Below are positions 43,598-52,639 of a stretch of 64,000 nt of DNA, piece by piece. The stretch's first letter is position 1. The number at the start of each line of letters is the position of its first letter. This stretch comes from JAAURB01 sp049647265 (GTDB lineage Bacteria; Cyanobacteriota; Cyanobacteriia; Cyanobacteriales; Microcoleaceae), in the NCBI GenBank assembly GCA_049647265.1, contig JBARXJ010000017.1, forward strand, positions 156,963 through 220,962. Reading direction: 5' to 3'. The position numbers and the translations under genes are program-made. The notes below the pieces were generated by a model. It was given only the letters and a program-made list of their open reading frames with translations. It did no database searches and was not told the origin of the DNA.

Positions 43598-46165
43598 TTA
43601 CATCGAAACAAAACTATCCTCAGTTAACGCCTCTACTGCGACTCCTGCGATTACAGCAAGAGTTTCATCACCTAATTCAATCATAGTACTGCCGCCTGAT
43701 GACATCATCGTTAAGTCCTCAACCATCAAACCATCAGCTAAACCAATCATATCGATCCCAACTTCAAAGTCAGTGATGGTGTCCATACCTTCACCCATTG
43801 CCAGGATAAACATATCCGCACCCATGCCACCTGAGAAATTATCTCCCGTTAACATATCGTCGCCTAAACCGCCTCGCAGGATGTCATCGCCGTCATCACC
43901 CCAAATAGCGTCATCACCATCACCCCCGAGGAGTTGATCGTTACCGCCTTTACCGCCAATGCGATCGTTGCCAGCACCCCCCATAATGGTGTCATTACCG
44001 CCCATTTGATTATCTTGAGGATCGCGGCTATTGAGATCGCCCCGCAGGACATCGTCACCAATGCCACCATCAATTAGGTCATCTCCTAAACCGCCAGCAA
44101 TAGTATCATTACCCGCACCACCGTTTAAAGAGTCGTTTCCATCTGTGCCAGTAATTTCATCATCACCACTAAAAGCATCCATCGCGACTAACCCTTGAAG
44201 ATTTAGGGTAGAATCTGACCCTATCATTCCTAGACTTGTTGCCATGCCGGTCGAAAGATCAATCGTATACAGCATTGAGTTAGACACAGCAAATGCTTGA
44301 TTCATTCCTTCAGCAGATGAAAGAATATCGAAGCCGCCTAACGTATCAAAATTAATCCCTAAATCTCCAATAGTGACTAATGTTCCATCATTGGGGGGAT
44401 CTTGAAGGACGAGGTCATTGAGTAATGTATCGATGTCATACAACTGGGTCGATGTGGTGCCAGCAAAGGAGTTAGTATAAGCTGCGGCAGTAATATTGGG
44501 ATTAACTCCTGCGTTGATGTCTCCTGCTGCAAAGGCTAAGTCTCCATCAACAATCACTTCTCCAGTATCAACATTAATTCGGAAGTCTTGATCGTTATCT
44601 CCAACCAGTCGTAAGCGATCTGCAACTGGGTTAAAGTCAAATCCTGAAATGGTGCCGCCTTCAAAGGGAATATCCAGCATACTTTCCAGCATTGCCATTC
44701 CGGTATCTGGATCAATTGTATAGATATTGTTGGCAGTGGTGATACCATAGATTTCACCCGTGGCAGGACGAACATCAATTCCCAGTAATACTCCATCTAA
44801 GCCTGTGACTGCAATAGATGAGGTATCTTCTAGGTTATCACTACTAAAAGAAACGAGAGTATTATCATCAGTTAAAGCGAAGAACTGAGTAGACATCATG
44901 TCATCGTCACCACCGAGATCGCCAATTTGAAGCTGACCCCGAATTGCGCCTCCCGGAAATTCTTCGGTGTGAACATTCCAGTAAAGACTGATATCTTCTC
45001 CCAATTCAGTCGTGCGAATTTCTTCAACAAACTCACTCAGCCCAATTAAAGCTGGATCGGTTTCTTCCCAAATTCCAGTCAGGGTAACTGAACCATCTCC
45101 ATTGTCAACCACCATCAGGTCATCTGCATCTTGACCTCCCGCTTCAGGGGCAACTAAATCAAACAAACCAAACGCTACCGGGCCGCCTTCACCTCGAACA
45201 CCGTTGTGTATATGAATTCGGTTGACATCGTCTCCTGTCTCAGGAGTTTGAGGTCCGGTACCGAGTAATAATCCAAAGTCTAAACCTGAAACGGTTAGTT
45301 CATAGGATAAGGCATCTCCGGCTTCATTTAACATGAGTGAAGAAAAACCCATTGCGTCTGCATCACCGGGTGTAGGAACCTCTTGATCGCCTGTTAAAAT
45401 TGAAGAGAGGGTAACAGGGTCAGCCATTGGAATCATTGGATCGTCGTCGATGACTGCTAATCCTTGAAGATTTAGGGTAGAATCTGACCCTATCATTCCT
45501 AGACTTGTTGCCATGCCGGTCGAAAGATCAACTGTATAAAGCATTGAGTTAGATACAGCAAACGCTTCATTCATTCCTTCAGCACTTGAAAGAATATCGA
45601 AGCCGCCTAAAGTATCAAAATTAATCCCTAAATCTCCAATGGTGACTAATGTTCCATCATTGGGGGGATCTTGAAGGACGAGGTCATTGAGTAATGTATC
45701 AATGTCATACAACTGGGTTGTTGTGGTGCCAGCAAAGGAGTTCGTATAAGCTGCGGCAGTAATATTCGGATTAACTCCTGCGTTGATGTCACCTGCTGCA
45801 AAGGCTAAGTCTCCATCAACAATCACTTCTCCGGTATCAACATTAATTCGGAAGTCTTGGTCGTTATCTCCAACGAGTCGTAAGCGATCTGCAACTGGGT
45901 TAAAGTCAAATCCTGAAATGGTGCCGCCTTCAAAGGGAATATCCAGCATACTTTCCAGCATTGCCATTCCCGTATCTGGATCAATTGTATAGATATTGTT
46001 GGCGGTGGTGATACCGTAGATTTCCCCAGTAGCAGGACGAACATCAATTCCGAGTAATACTCCATCTAAGCCTGTGACTGGAATTTCAGCAGTCTGGCTA
46101 AGATTACCCATCTCGAAAGAGACCACAGTGTTGTCATCTGTGAGCGCAAAAAATTGAGTAGACAT
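43598..46165 (-). CDS. DUF4394-CHRD-DUF4394-RTX calcium-binding protein
   Basis: 855 aa. Order: DUF4394 (about 1-245), a CHRD domain (about 250-415, with EVPTPGDADAMGF and HIHNGVRGEGG), a second DUF4394 (from MSTQFFALTDD at 424 to about 665) and a C-terminal block of RTX nonapeptide repeats (GNDSLNGGAGNDTIAGG) that bind calcium, ending in a helical tail. There is no N-terminal signal peptide, so export by a type I system is expected (family knowledge). The two DUF4394 copies are nearly identical in DNA (44170-44896 and 45450-46165). Probably an extracellular or surface-layer protein. Confidence 0.9.
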   Translation of the reverse strand: MSTQFFALTDDNTVVSFEMGNLSQTAEIPVTGLDGVLLGIDVRPATGEIYGITTANNIYTIDPDTGMAMLESMLDIPFEGGTISGFDFNPVADRLRLVGDNDQDFRINVDTGEVIVDGDLAFAAGDINAGVNPNITAAAYTNSFAGTTTTQLYDIDTLLNDLVLQDPPNDGTLVTIGDLGINFDTLGGFDILSSAEGMNEAFAVSNSMLYTVDLSTGMATSLGMIGSDSTLNLQGLAVIDDDPMIPMADPVTLSSILTGDQEVPTPGDADAMGFSSLMLNEAGDALSYELTVSGLDFGLLLGTGPQTPETGDDVNRIHIHNGVRGEGGPVAFGLFDLVAPEAGGQDADDLMVVDNGDGSVTLTGIWEETDPALIGLSEFVEEIRTTELGEDISLYWNVHTEEFPGGAIRGQLQIGDLGGDDDMMSTQFFALTDDNTLVSFSSDNLEDTSSIAVTGLDGVLLGIDVRPATGEIYGITTANNIYTIDPDTGMAMLESMLDIPFEGGTISGFDFNPVADRLRLVGDNDQDFRINVDTGEVIVDGDLAFAAGDINAGVNPNITAAAYTNSFAGTTSTQLYDIDTLLNDLVLQDPPNDGTLVTIGDLGINFDTLGGFDILSSAEGMNQAFAVSNSMLYTIDLSTGMATSLGMIGSDSTLNLQGLVAMDAFSGDDEITGTDGNDSLNGGAGNDTIAGGLGDDLIDGGIGDDVLRGDLNSRDPQDNQMGGNDTIMGGAGNDRIGGKGGNDQLLGGDGDDAIWGDDGDDILRGGLGDDMLTGDNFSGGMGADMFILAMGEGMDTITDFEVGIDMIGLADGLMVEDLTMMSSGGSTMIELGDETLAVIAGVAVEALTEDSFVSM
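44170..44896 (-). repeat. second copy of the DUF4394 coding segment
   Basis: This stretch repeats 45450-46165 with few differences, starting from its own MSTQFF start region and ending after TLNLQGL. The identity is high enough to suggest a recent duplication or gene conversion inside one reading frame. Confidence 0.85.
45450..46165 (-). repeat. first copy of the DUF4394 coding segment
   Basis: Partner of the repeat at 44170-44896; it encodes residues 1 to about 238 of the same protein. Recombination between the two copies would delete the CHRD domain and keep the frame. Confidence 0.85.
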
Positions 46166-46427
46166 GAAAATTTAGTACCCCATAACTGATAAGCGGTCTG
46201 ATTGTTTGGGATTGTGTCCCAAATCTGGCCAAGCCTAACCCCCCTGTCCATAAACTGGATCAAGAAAGCGGATTTTTGTTGCCAGCACTATCAGTACGCA
46301 CAAACTGTATGATCGGATGCAAAGTTTGATAAAAAGTTTGAGTATAATCGCTTACCAGTAGACCCGAGGTCAAGGGCAAGAGTGAGTCACCACAGATCAG
46401 CGCTGACCCATGACGAATCACTTCTTG

Positions 46428-47084
46428 TTACCAAATTAACGGAATTAACCGAGAACTTTTCTGTTTATATTCGGGATATTCGGGATATTTTTCACTCATA
46501 CTATTTTCCTTTGCAAATATTCTGTATAAATATAGACTTAGCACTAACCCAGGAACTAAATACGCCCAAATTGACCCAGCAACAACTGCAAAACTAAGGT
46601 ATCGTAATAAATCCCCGAAATAGTTAATATTACGAGAAAATCGCCAAATATTATCTTGAACGAGTCCAGCGCCGAATTCTTTAGCGGTTAATTTTTGGAT
46701 ATCTGCTGTTGCATTAATTAAGCTACCAAAAAAGAACAAAGGTAATGCTAATCCCACGGTTAAATAAGAAATAGCTTCAGGATTAGTAAAGGCTAAATAA
46801 CCCGGTAAACTATAAAATACTCCAACAATTAATAATGCTAAAATAATTCCAACGATTCCAACAGAATCATTAAACATCACTTGTTGGCGTTTCGGGTAAA
46901 ACCATTTTTCAATTAACCACCAAACACAATAGCCGATATGCAAGCATAAATAAATCACTTGCCGCATATCCTGAATCCCAAAAAATATCGCAAAACCCAT
47001 TAATAAGAAAATTGTTAATCCTTTTGCTAAATTAATCGCTTTTAGTTGCGTAAATTGAGTTGAATTAATAGTGCTATTTGTCAT
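46428..47084 (-). CDS. membrane protein, ICMT/DUF1295-like methyltransferase family
   Basis: 218 aa with about five to six hydrophobic helices and a loop GLVQDNIWRFSRNINYFGDLL that resembles the conserved cofactor-proximal loop of isoprenylcysteine methyltransferase and steroid-reductase-like (DUF1295) proteins. The C-terminus (MSEKYPEYPEYKQKSSRLIP) also fits that superfamily. Substrate unknown. The repeated PEYPEY is encoded by a short tandem repeat. Function beyond superfamily is not supported. Confidence 0.65.
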   Translation of the reverse strand: MTNSTINSTQFTQLKAINLAKGLTIFLLMGFAIFFGIQDMRQVIYLCLHIGYCVWWLIEKWFYPKRQQVMFNDSVGIVGIILALLIVGVFYSLPGYLAFTNPEAISYLTVGLALPLFFFGSLINATADIQKLTAKEFGAGLVQDNIWRFSRNINYFGDLLRYLSFAVVAGSIWAYLVPGLVLSLYLYRIFAKENSMSEKYPEYPEYKQKSSRLIPLIW

Positions 47085-47140
47085 ATCTTTAGATTCAATA
47101 AAAGTAGTTAATAGTTTTTGATTTCTTATTTATGATTGCT

Positions 47141-47163
47141 GTAGAGACGTTACATATAACGTC
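47141..47163. repeat. palindrome GACGTTA-CATA-TAACGTC
   Basis: GACGTTA (47146-47152) and TAACGTC (47157-47163) pair perfectly, embedded in GTAGAGACGTTACAT. The sequence GTAGAGACGTTACATGTAACGTC-type is a common dispersed intergenic repeat in cyanobacteria. A degenerate second half (GTAGATATAACGCCCCTAC) follows. Confidence 0.55.
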
Positions 47164-47214
47164 CTTTCTGTAGATATAACGCCCCTACAATCGTTTCAAG
47201 CAGTCATTTATATT

Positions 47215-48456
47215 TTAAGTATTCAGGTGTTTAGCAACAGCTTGAACATCTTTATCGCCCCGACCGGAACAGTTAAAGACAATGTTTGGACTGCCTTCGA
47301 GTTGCGGACAAAGGGTTTCTAAATAAGCAATCGCATGGGCAGTTTCTAAGGCTGGAATAATTCCTTCTAAACGGGATAAACGTTGAAACGCATCCAAGGC
47401 TTCTTGGTCAGTGACACTATAATATTCTGCCCGACCAGAATCTTTTAGAAAGCTATGTTCCGGGCCAACACCAGGATAATCTAACCCCGCGCTGATAGAA
47501 TGGGCTTCAGTCACCTGACCATCATCATCTTGCAGTAGATAACTCATCGCCCCATGTAATACCCCCACTTGACCCGCTGTTAAGGTAGCGGCGTGTTTAC
47601 CCGTCTCAACCCCAGATCCGGCAGCCTCGACCCCAATCATCCGAACTGTGGAGTCATCGACAAATTCATGAAACAGTCCCATCGCATTAGAACCGCCGCC
47701 CACACAAGCAATTAAAATATCAGGTAGTCCGCCCCATTTTTCTACACATTGGGCGCGGGTTTCTTGGCCAATAATCGCGTGAAAGTCCCGTACCATCATT
47801 GGGTAAGGATGGGGGCCAGCCACCGAACCGAGGATATAATGAGTCGTTTCAACATTCGTCACCCAGTCTCGGATGGCCTCAGAAGTGGCATCTTTTAAGG
47901 TTCCAGTCCCTGCTGAGACCGGTTTAACTTCCGCCCCGAGAAGCCGCATTCTAAACACGTTGAGGGCTTGTCGTTCCATATCCTCCACGCCCATATAAAT
48001 CACGCATTCTAAGCCAAAGCGGGCGCAAACAGTAGCAGTTGCAACGCCATGTTGTCCAGCCCCGGTTTCAGCAATAATCCGCTGTTTTCCCATTTTTAAG
48101 GCTAACAACGCTTGAGCGATCGCATTATTAATTTTATGAGCACCGGTATGATTAAGATCTTCTCGCTTTAGATAGATTTGCGGGCCGCTACCGTCGGGTT
48201 TAGCGTAATGTTGAGTCAGGCGTTCGGCAAAATACAGCGGACAAGGACGACCGACATAGTCTTTTAACAGTTGTTGGAGTTCGGTTTGAAAGTCTGAGTC
48301 TTTGACATAATGTTTTAGGGCTGTTTCTAACTCAGCTAAAGCAGGCATTAGGGTTTCTGGGACATATTTGCCGCCAAACTGACCGAAGCGGCCTAGGTTA
48401 TCGGGGCGTTGGACTGAGTCAGTTTGTAAGTTAGGGGGTAAAGGAGTTGTGGTCAT
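47215..48456 (-). CDS. trpB: tryptophan synthase beta chain
   Basis: 413 aa. LKREDLNHTGAHKINNAIAQ carries the lysine that binds pyridoxal phosphate. GGGSNAMGLFHEF is the phosphate loop and SAGLDYPGVGPEHSFL a late conserved block. The enzyme joins indole and serine to make tryptophan. It is alone here, unlinked to trpA, as is usual in cyanobacteria. Identification is certain. Confidence 0.97.
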   Translation of the reverse strand: MTTTPLPPNLQTDSVQRPDNLGRFGQFGGKYVPETLMPALAELETALKHYVKDSDFQTELQQLLKDYVGRPCPLYFAERLTQHYAKPDGSGPQIYLKREDLNHTGAHKINNAIAQALLALKMGKQRIIAETGAGQHGVATATVCARFGLECVIYMGVEDMERQALNVFRMRLLGAEVKPVSAGTGTLKDATSEAIRDWVTNVETTHYILGSVAGPHPYPMMVRDFHAIIGQETRAQCVEKWGGLPDILIACVGGGSNAMGLFHEFVDDSTVRMIGVEAAGSGVETGKHAATLTAGQVGVLHGAMSYLLQDDDGQVTEAHSISAGLDYPGVGPEHSFLKDSGRAEYYSVTDQEALDAFQRLSRLEGIIPALETAHAIAYLETLCPQLEGSPNIVFNCSGRGDKDVQAVAKHLNT

Positions 48457-48532
48457 AGAATTTTTGGGAAATAGCGATAAACTTAATCTTAAATTATACG
48501 GGTTTATATTTCATAGGAAGTGACTATCAGGC

Positions 48533-50095
48533 TTAATTTTTAAAGGTTGTATTGCAGTAAGGATGGGTTAATTGTCCATTATCTATCGTGGCTAAACCGC
48601 CATCAGCTTTGCGTTTTATGTGATCGATAGAAATTGAGCTACTATGCAGAAAGCCATGACAAATTTTACACCGAGGTGTTTTATTTAAAGCCTCTTTTAT
48701 ATAAATTTCACTTTTTTGATTAGAACTAAACTTGTTTTTAGATGTAGATGAATTTTTTGGTAATATCTCCTTACGAATATTCAGGTACTTAAAATTATCT
48801 CTGGAAGCGACAGAGTTTATCGCACTAAAAATATCTTGATTTTCTTTCAAAGTAATTATAATTTGTAGAAAAAAATCTGATAAGGGTTTATAGCTTTTTT
48901 GAGTCGATCTGTGTTTCTCATAAATTTGCTTAATTAAGTAATCATTCTCGATCAGTAACGTCTCGAACTGATTCCGGACTTCAATAAAATTATTAATTTT
49001 TTGAGTATTAATCAGTTTCATTACAAAATCGACTACAGCAAGAAAAGATACTGTTCTATATCGTCCTTCTTTTGAATAAAAATAAACAATTGGATGTAAT
49101 CCTAAAGAAGAAGGATAATTGCTATTTAATCTATATGCTATTTTTTGAACTTCTTTAATAAATTTTAAAGTTTCTAGACCTGTCTCATCATCACTTATAT
49201 TCTTATCATTAAAATCTATATTATTAACAATATTTACAAAATCTAAAACAAGTGCTAAAGCTTGTCGGGAAGATAATTTTCCTGCTAATGGTACATCCAT
49301 CGTTTTAATTGGGGTTTGCAGTTTAGGCTCAAAAAGCATTTGATGAATTTCTGTTGCTATCTGTTGTATCTGATTTTGAATTTCATTTGAAAAAGAAGAC
49401 CAGTATTTGTGACCTTTACCACTTCTAATAATTGCACGGGCTGCAATACTATTCGGCTTTTTTCTAGATTTAAGCAGTTTTAGCTCAGTTTTATCAATGG
49501 GAGCCGCTTGTTGATTGATCTTAAAGAATGAACTTTCTGCTTTACTTGCATCACCTTCAACCCATTGTAGCTGAATTGCTAGTGCTGCTAAATTTTTGGC
49601 ATATTTTCTAACGTTTTCACTAACTTTGCTAGGATCTCGCTGAGCTAATCTAAAGTTTTCATAAGAGCCTATATTTTTTTCTACTAACTTCCTTGTTGTT
49701 TGAGCAATATTTTCTTGCTCCTCAGTAATAGAGCCGTCATAAAACAATTTTGATGTTTGTCCATCACCATAGTCATCATTGACCCAAGCAGATAATGAAC
49801 TTAGCCTATGACTACCATCAATGATAAACAAATAGCCAGATGGACTTCGCCATAAAATAATGGCTGGTATTAAATCACCCTCAATAAAGCTTGTAATAAA
49901 CTCACATATTTTTTGACTATCCCACTCATTTGTTTCTCTTTGAAAATCTGGCTTTCTAATGTTCACATAAAAAAAGGCATCGGCTTGAATATTTTCAATA
50001 GAAATTGTTTCGATTTTCTTACCAACACCAGGACTCTCTTGAATTTCAAAGTCTTCTCTTGGAATTAAAGCATCTAGATTAACTTTTTTAGCCAT
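48533..50095 (-). CDS. DUF262/ParB-like protein with C-terminal HNH endonuclease
   Basis: 520 aa, AT-rich. The N-terminal part has RKPDFQRETNEWDSQKICEF and FIIDGSHRLSSLSAW; the DGSHR resembles the DGQQR NTP-binding motif of DUF262 (GmrS-like) proteins. The middle is helical. Residues about 475-515 form an HNH-type zinc finger nuclease (CKICHGF, SIDHIKRKADGG, LTHPYCN). This layout matches DUF262 plus nuclease proteins that cut modified DNA (type IV-like restriction), but the assignment is by architecture. It is divergent from a Dam-type methylase 400 bp away. Confidence 0.75.
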   Translation of the reverse strand: MAKKVNLDALIPREDFEIQESPGVGKKIETISIENIQADAFFYVNIRKPDFQRETNEWDSQKICEFITSFIEGDLIPAIILWRSPSGYLFIIDGSHRLSSLSAWVNDDYGDGQTSKLFYDGSITEEQENIAQTTRKLVEKNIGSYENFRLAQRDPSKVSENVRKYAKNLAALAIQLQWVEGDASKAESSFFKINQQAAPIDKTELKLLKSRKKPNSIAARAIIRSGKGHKYWSSFSNEIQNQIQQIATEIHQMLFEPKLQTPIKTMDVPLAGKLSSRQALALVLDFVNIVNNIDFNDKNISDDETGLETLKFIKEVQKIAYRLNSNYPSSLGLHPIVYFYSKEGRYRTVSFLAVVDFVMKLINTQKINNFIEVRNQFETLLIENDYLIKQIYEKHRSTQKSYKPLSDFFLQIIITLKENQDIFSAINSVASRDNFKYLNIRKEILPKNSSTSKNKFSSNQKSEIYIKEALNKTPRCKICHGFLHSSSISIDHIKRKADGGLATIDNGQLTHPYCNTTFKN

Positions 50096-50494
50096 AACTT
50101 TTTCTGTTAAGATATTTTGTTTATATATCTTTTACAAAAATTATAGTATTAATTATATATTGATACTTTAAGTATTATCCTCAAAAATAATTATTTAAAA
50201 TGTTTAAAGAATCAGTAGTGAAGCCTTCCTACTGGTAAAAGTGCCTATTTCAGGAAGGCTTGGGGTAGAAGAGGAAGTCTTAGGGTATAATTCTAATTAA
50301 CCGACTTGACGATTTGAACAACTCTGTAGAGTGGGTTGTCTATACTGGTAGAGAGAGTACTATCATTCTACTCAACATTTACATCTAATTTTATTAGGAT
50401 AAAGCTTTTTTATCTTCTCTTGATTAATTAGTTTTGAGTCGGTTACTGTGAGTGTTTAATATAATATTACTGCTAATTTAAAAGGAGTTACTGA
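50096..50494. other. intergenic region between HNH gene and methylase, with a 10-bp hairpin
   Basis: AAGCCTTCCT (50221-50230) pairs perfectly with AGGAAGGCTT (50252-50261) around 21 bases. AT-rich promoter-like stretches lie on either side. No protein frame. The hairpin may be an operator for a controller or a terminator. Confidence 0.5.
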
Positions 50495-51337
50495 ATGAGT
50501 TCAAGAAAAAAAAGTCCACTGGCTAAACCCTTTTTGAAATGGGCAGGAGGGAAACGGCAGCTTATTAAAGAATTAATTAAATATATGCCAAAAAGATACG
50601 ATACTTATTATGAGCCTTTTTTAGGAGGAGGAGCATTTTTATTAGAATTACAACCAGACCCAGCTATAATCAATGATACTAATTCAGAGTTAATTAATTG
50701 TTATTCTATTATTAAATTTGCGCTCAATGAATTAATTGAGGAACTAAAACCATATAAAAATGATGAAGATTATTATTATGAAGTTAGAAAATGGGATAGA
50801 CAAAAAGACTATAATTCTAGAACTTCTATTGAGAGAGCAGCTCGAATTATCTTTTTAAACAAGACTTGTTATAATGGTTTATTTAGAGTAAACTCAAAAG
50901 CACAGTTTAACGTTCCATTCGGTCGCTATAAAAAACCGAATATTTTGGATGAAGCCGTGTTAAAAGCTGTTAGTCAATACTTAAATAAAGCTGATGTTAA
51001 AATTTTAAATACGGATTTTGCAGAAGCGGTCAAAACAGCCAATAAAAATGATTTTATTTATTTTGATCCCCCTTACGATCCTGTTTCTAATACGGCTTCA
51101 TTTACAGGATATGATGTGAATGGATTTAATCGCGATCAACAAAAAAGATTAAAAAAAGTTGTTGATGAGTTGACAGATAGAGGTTGTAAGGTGATGCTTA
51201 GCAATTCTTACACAGATTTTATTATTGATCTGTATCAAGATTATACACAAGTTAAATTATCTGCAACTAGAGCGATTAATTCTAAGGCTTCAAGGCGAGG
51301 AAAAGTTGATGAAATTCTTGTAATGAATTACTGCTAA
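50495..51337 (+). CDS. DNA adenine methyltransferase (Dam/DpnM family)
   Basis: 280 aa. Motif I (FLKWAGGKRQLI) binds S-adenosylmethionine, EPFLGGGAFLLEL follows, and motif IV (FDPPYDPVSNTASFTGYD) is the N6-adenine methylation site. It belongs to the group of M.DpnIIA/Dam enzymes that usually modify GATC, though related members recognise other sites. It is followed after 3 bp by a PD-(D/E)XK protein, so it is the methylase half of a type II restriction system. Confidence 0.93.
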   Translation: MSSRKKSPLAKPFLKWAGGKRQLIKELIKYMPKRYDTYYEPFLGGGAFLLELQPDPAIINDTNSELINCYSIIKFALNELIEELKPYKNDEDYYYEVRKWDRQKDYNSRTSIERAARIIFLNKTCYNGLFRVNSKAQFNVPFGRYKKPNILDEAVLKAVSQYLNKADVKILNTDFAEAVKTANKNDFIYFDPPYDPVSNTASFTGYDVNGFNRDQQKRLKKVVDELTDRGCKVMLSNSYTDFIIDLYQDYTQVKLSATRAINSKASRRGKVDEILVMNYC

Positions 51338-51340
51338 AAA

Positions 51341-52627
51341 ATGCCTGATAGAACAAAAAATGATATTGCGTGGGAAAAACTTTTTGAAAAGTATTCAATT
51401 TTAGAAAAAGTTCGGCAAAATGATAATTTTATCATTCGTTCTTCTCAAATTAATGAATTTAGAGAAAGTCGGTTAATGGCAAAGTTTGATCATTTTATTA
51501 ACTTGCCTACTATCTTTAGGAAAAATAAGCTTTCTATCATGCCGATTTCTAGAACAGAATATATTATTGGTCATTTTAAAACACATTATGACTTAGATTC
51601 TACCATATCAGAAATTATATCAGTTAGCTTTCCAGATCACATACAAAGCATTAGTCCACAAAATTTATACTCTGAAAGTATAGCCATTAACTGTGCATAT
51701 ATTACAGGTATGATTGATAACTTATTAAATCAAAAATCAATTCATGTGATTTCTGGACGAATGTCAACCGGGTGTTTTGATTTTGAAATAAATCATACTG
51801 TAAAAACTGATAATAACTACCCTATTTCTGTTAATAATTCTCAGTGCGAAATAGATGCTGGATTTGAGACGGATGACTATTTAATTCTAATAGAAGCTAA
51901 AAATTATTCAGTAGATGATTTTTTAATTCGACAGCTTTACTATCCCTATCGGCTTTGGCAATCTCGTGTTTCAAAAAAAGTGATTCCTGTATTAATGACT
52001 TTTTCTAATGATATTTTCGATTTTTATATTTTCCAATTTCAAGATGGTCATCAATATCATTCAATTCAATTAATTAATCACAAAAAATTTGTAATTGAAC
52101 CTGAACCTATTTTTCTTAATGAAATTTATCACATTTTCACTCATATCAAAATCATAGAAGATTCTGCTGATATCCCATTTCCCCAAGCTGATAAAATAGA
52201 AAGGGTGATTGATTTACTTAGCTTGCTATTTGATAAAAACTTAACTCGAGAAGAAATTACAGAAAATTATCAGTTTGATATTCGACAAGCTGATTACTAT
52301 ATTGCCGCTGGGAATTACTTGGGTTTAATCCAAAAATATAAAGATAAAGAGACTAAAGAAATTGTAGTTCAATTAACCCATACAGCCATCAATATCCTGA
52401 ATCAAGATTCTAAACAAAAATATTTATCTCTGATAAAAATAGTTCTGAGTCATCGCATTTTTTATGACGCATTTAAAATCTGGACTCAATCCGGTAGAAT
52501 GCCACTAAAAAGTGAAATTGTTTCATTAATGACAGAAATGAAGCGACCCATGAGCGATAATGTTAAAAATAGACGGGCGCAAACGGTTCTCGCTTGGATT
52601 CAGTGGATTTGCCAGCAAGCAGATTAA
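51341..52627 (+). CDS. type II restriction endonuclease (PD-(D/E)XK)
   Basis: 428 aa. The catalytic core is seen as CEIDAGFETDDYLILIEAKNYSVDD, with Asp172, Glu185 and Lys187 in a D-x12-E-x-K arrangement; Tyr/Arg-rich helices follow. The rest contains a winged-helix-like tail (about 270-400). The start overlaps the methylase operon by 3 bp spacing, so the pair is co-expressed. Recognition site is not predictable here; the Dam-type partner suggests a GATC-like sequence. I judge it as the cognate restriction enzyme. Confidence 0.8.
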   Translation: MPDRTKNDIAWEKLFEKYSILEKVRQNDNFIIRSSQINEFRESRLMAKFDHFINLPTIFRKNKLSIMPISRTEYIIGHFKTHYDLDSTISEIISVSFPDHIQSISPQNLYSESIAINCAYITGMIDNLLNQKSIHVISGRMSTGCFDFEINHTVKTDNNYPISVNNSQCEIDAGFETDDYLILIEAKNYSVDDFLIRQLYYPYRLWQSRVSKKVIPVLMTFSNDIFDFYIFQFQDGHQYHSIQLINHKKFVIEPEPIFLNEIYHIFTHIKIIEDSADIPFPQADKIERVIDLLSLLFDKNLTREEITENYQFDIRQADYYIAAGNYLGLIQKYKDKETKEIVVQLTHTAINILNQDSKQKYLSLIKIVLSHRIFYDAFKIWTQSGRMPLKSEIVSLMTEMKRPMSDNVKNRRAQTVLAWIQWICQQAD

Positions 52628-52639
52628 CTCAACATTCAA

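Noticed and set aside
43456..43686. 76-codon plus-strand frame
   Set aside because: Overlaps the end of the RTX gene in another frame, with no domain or ribosome site.
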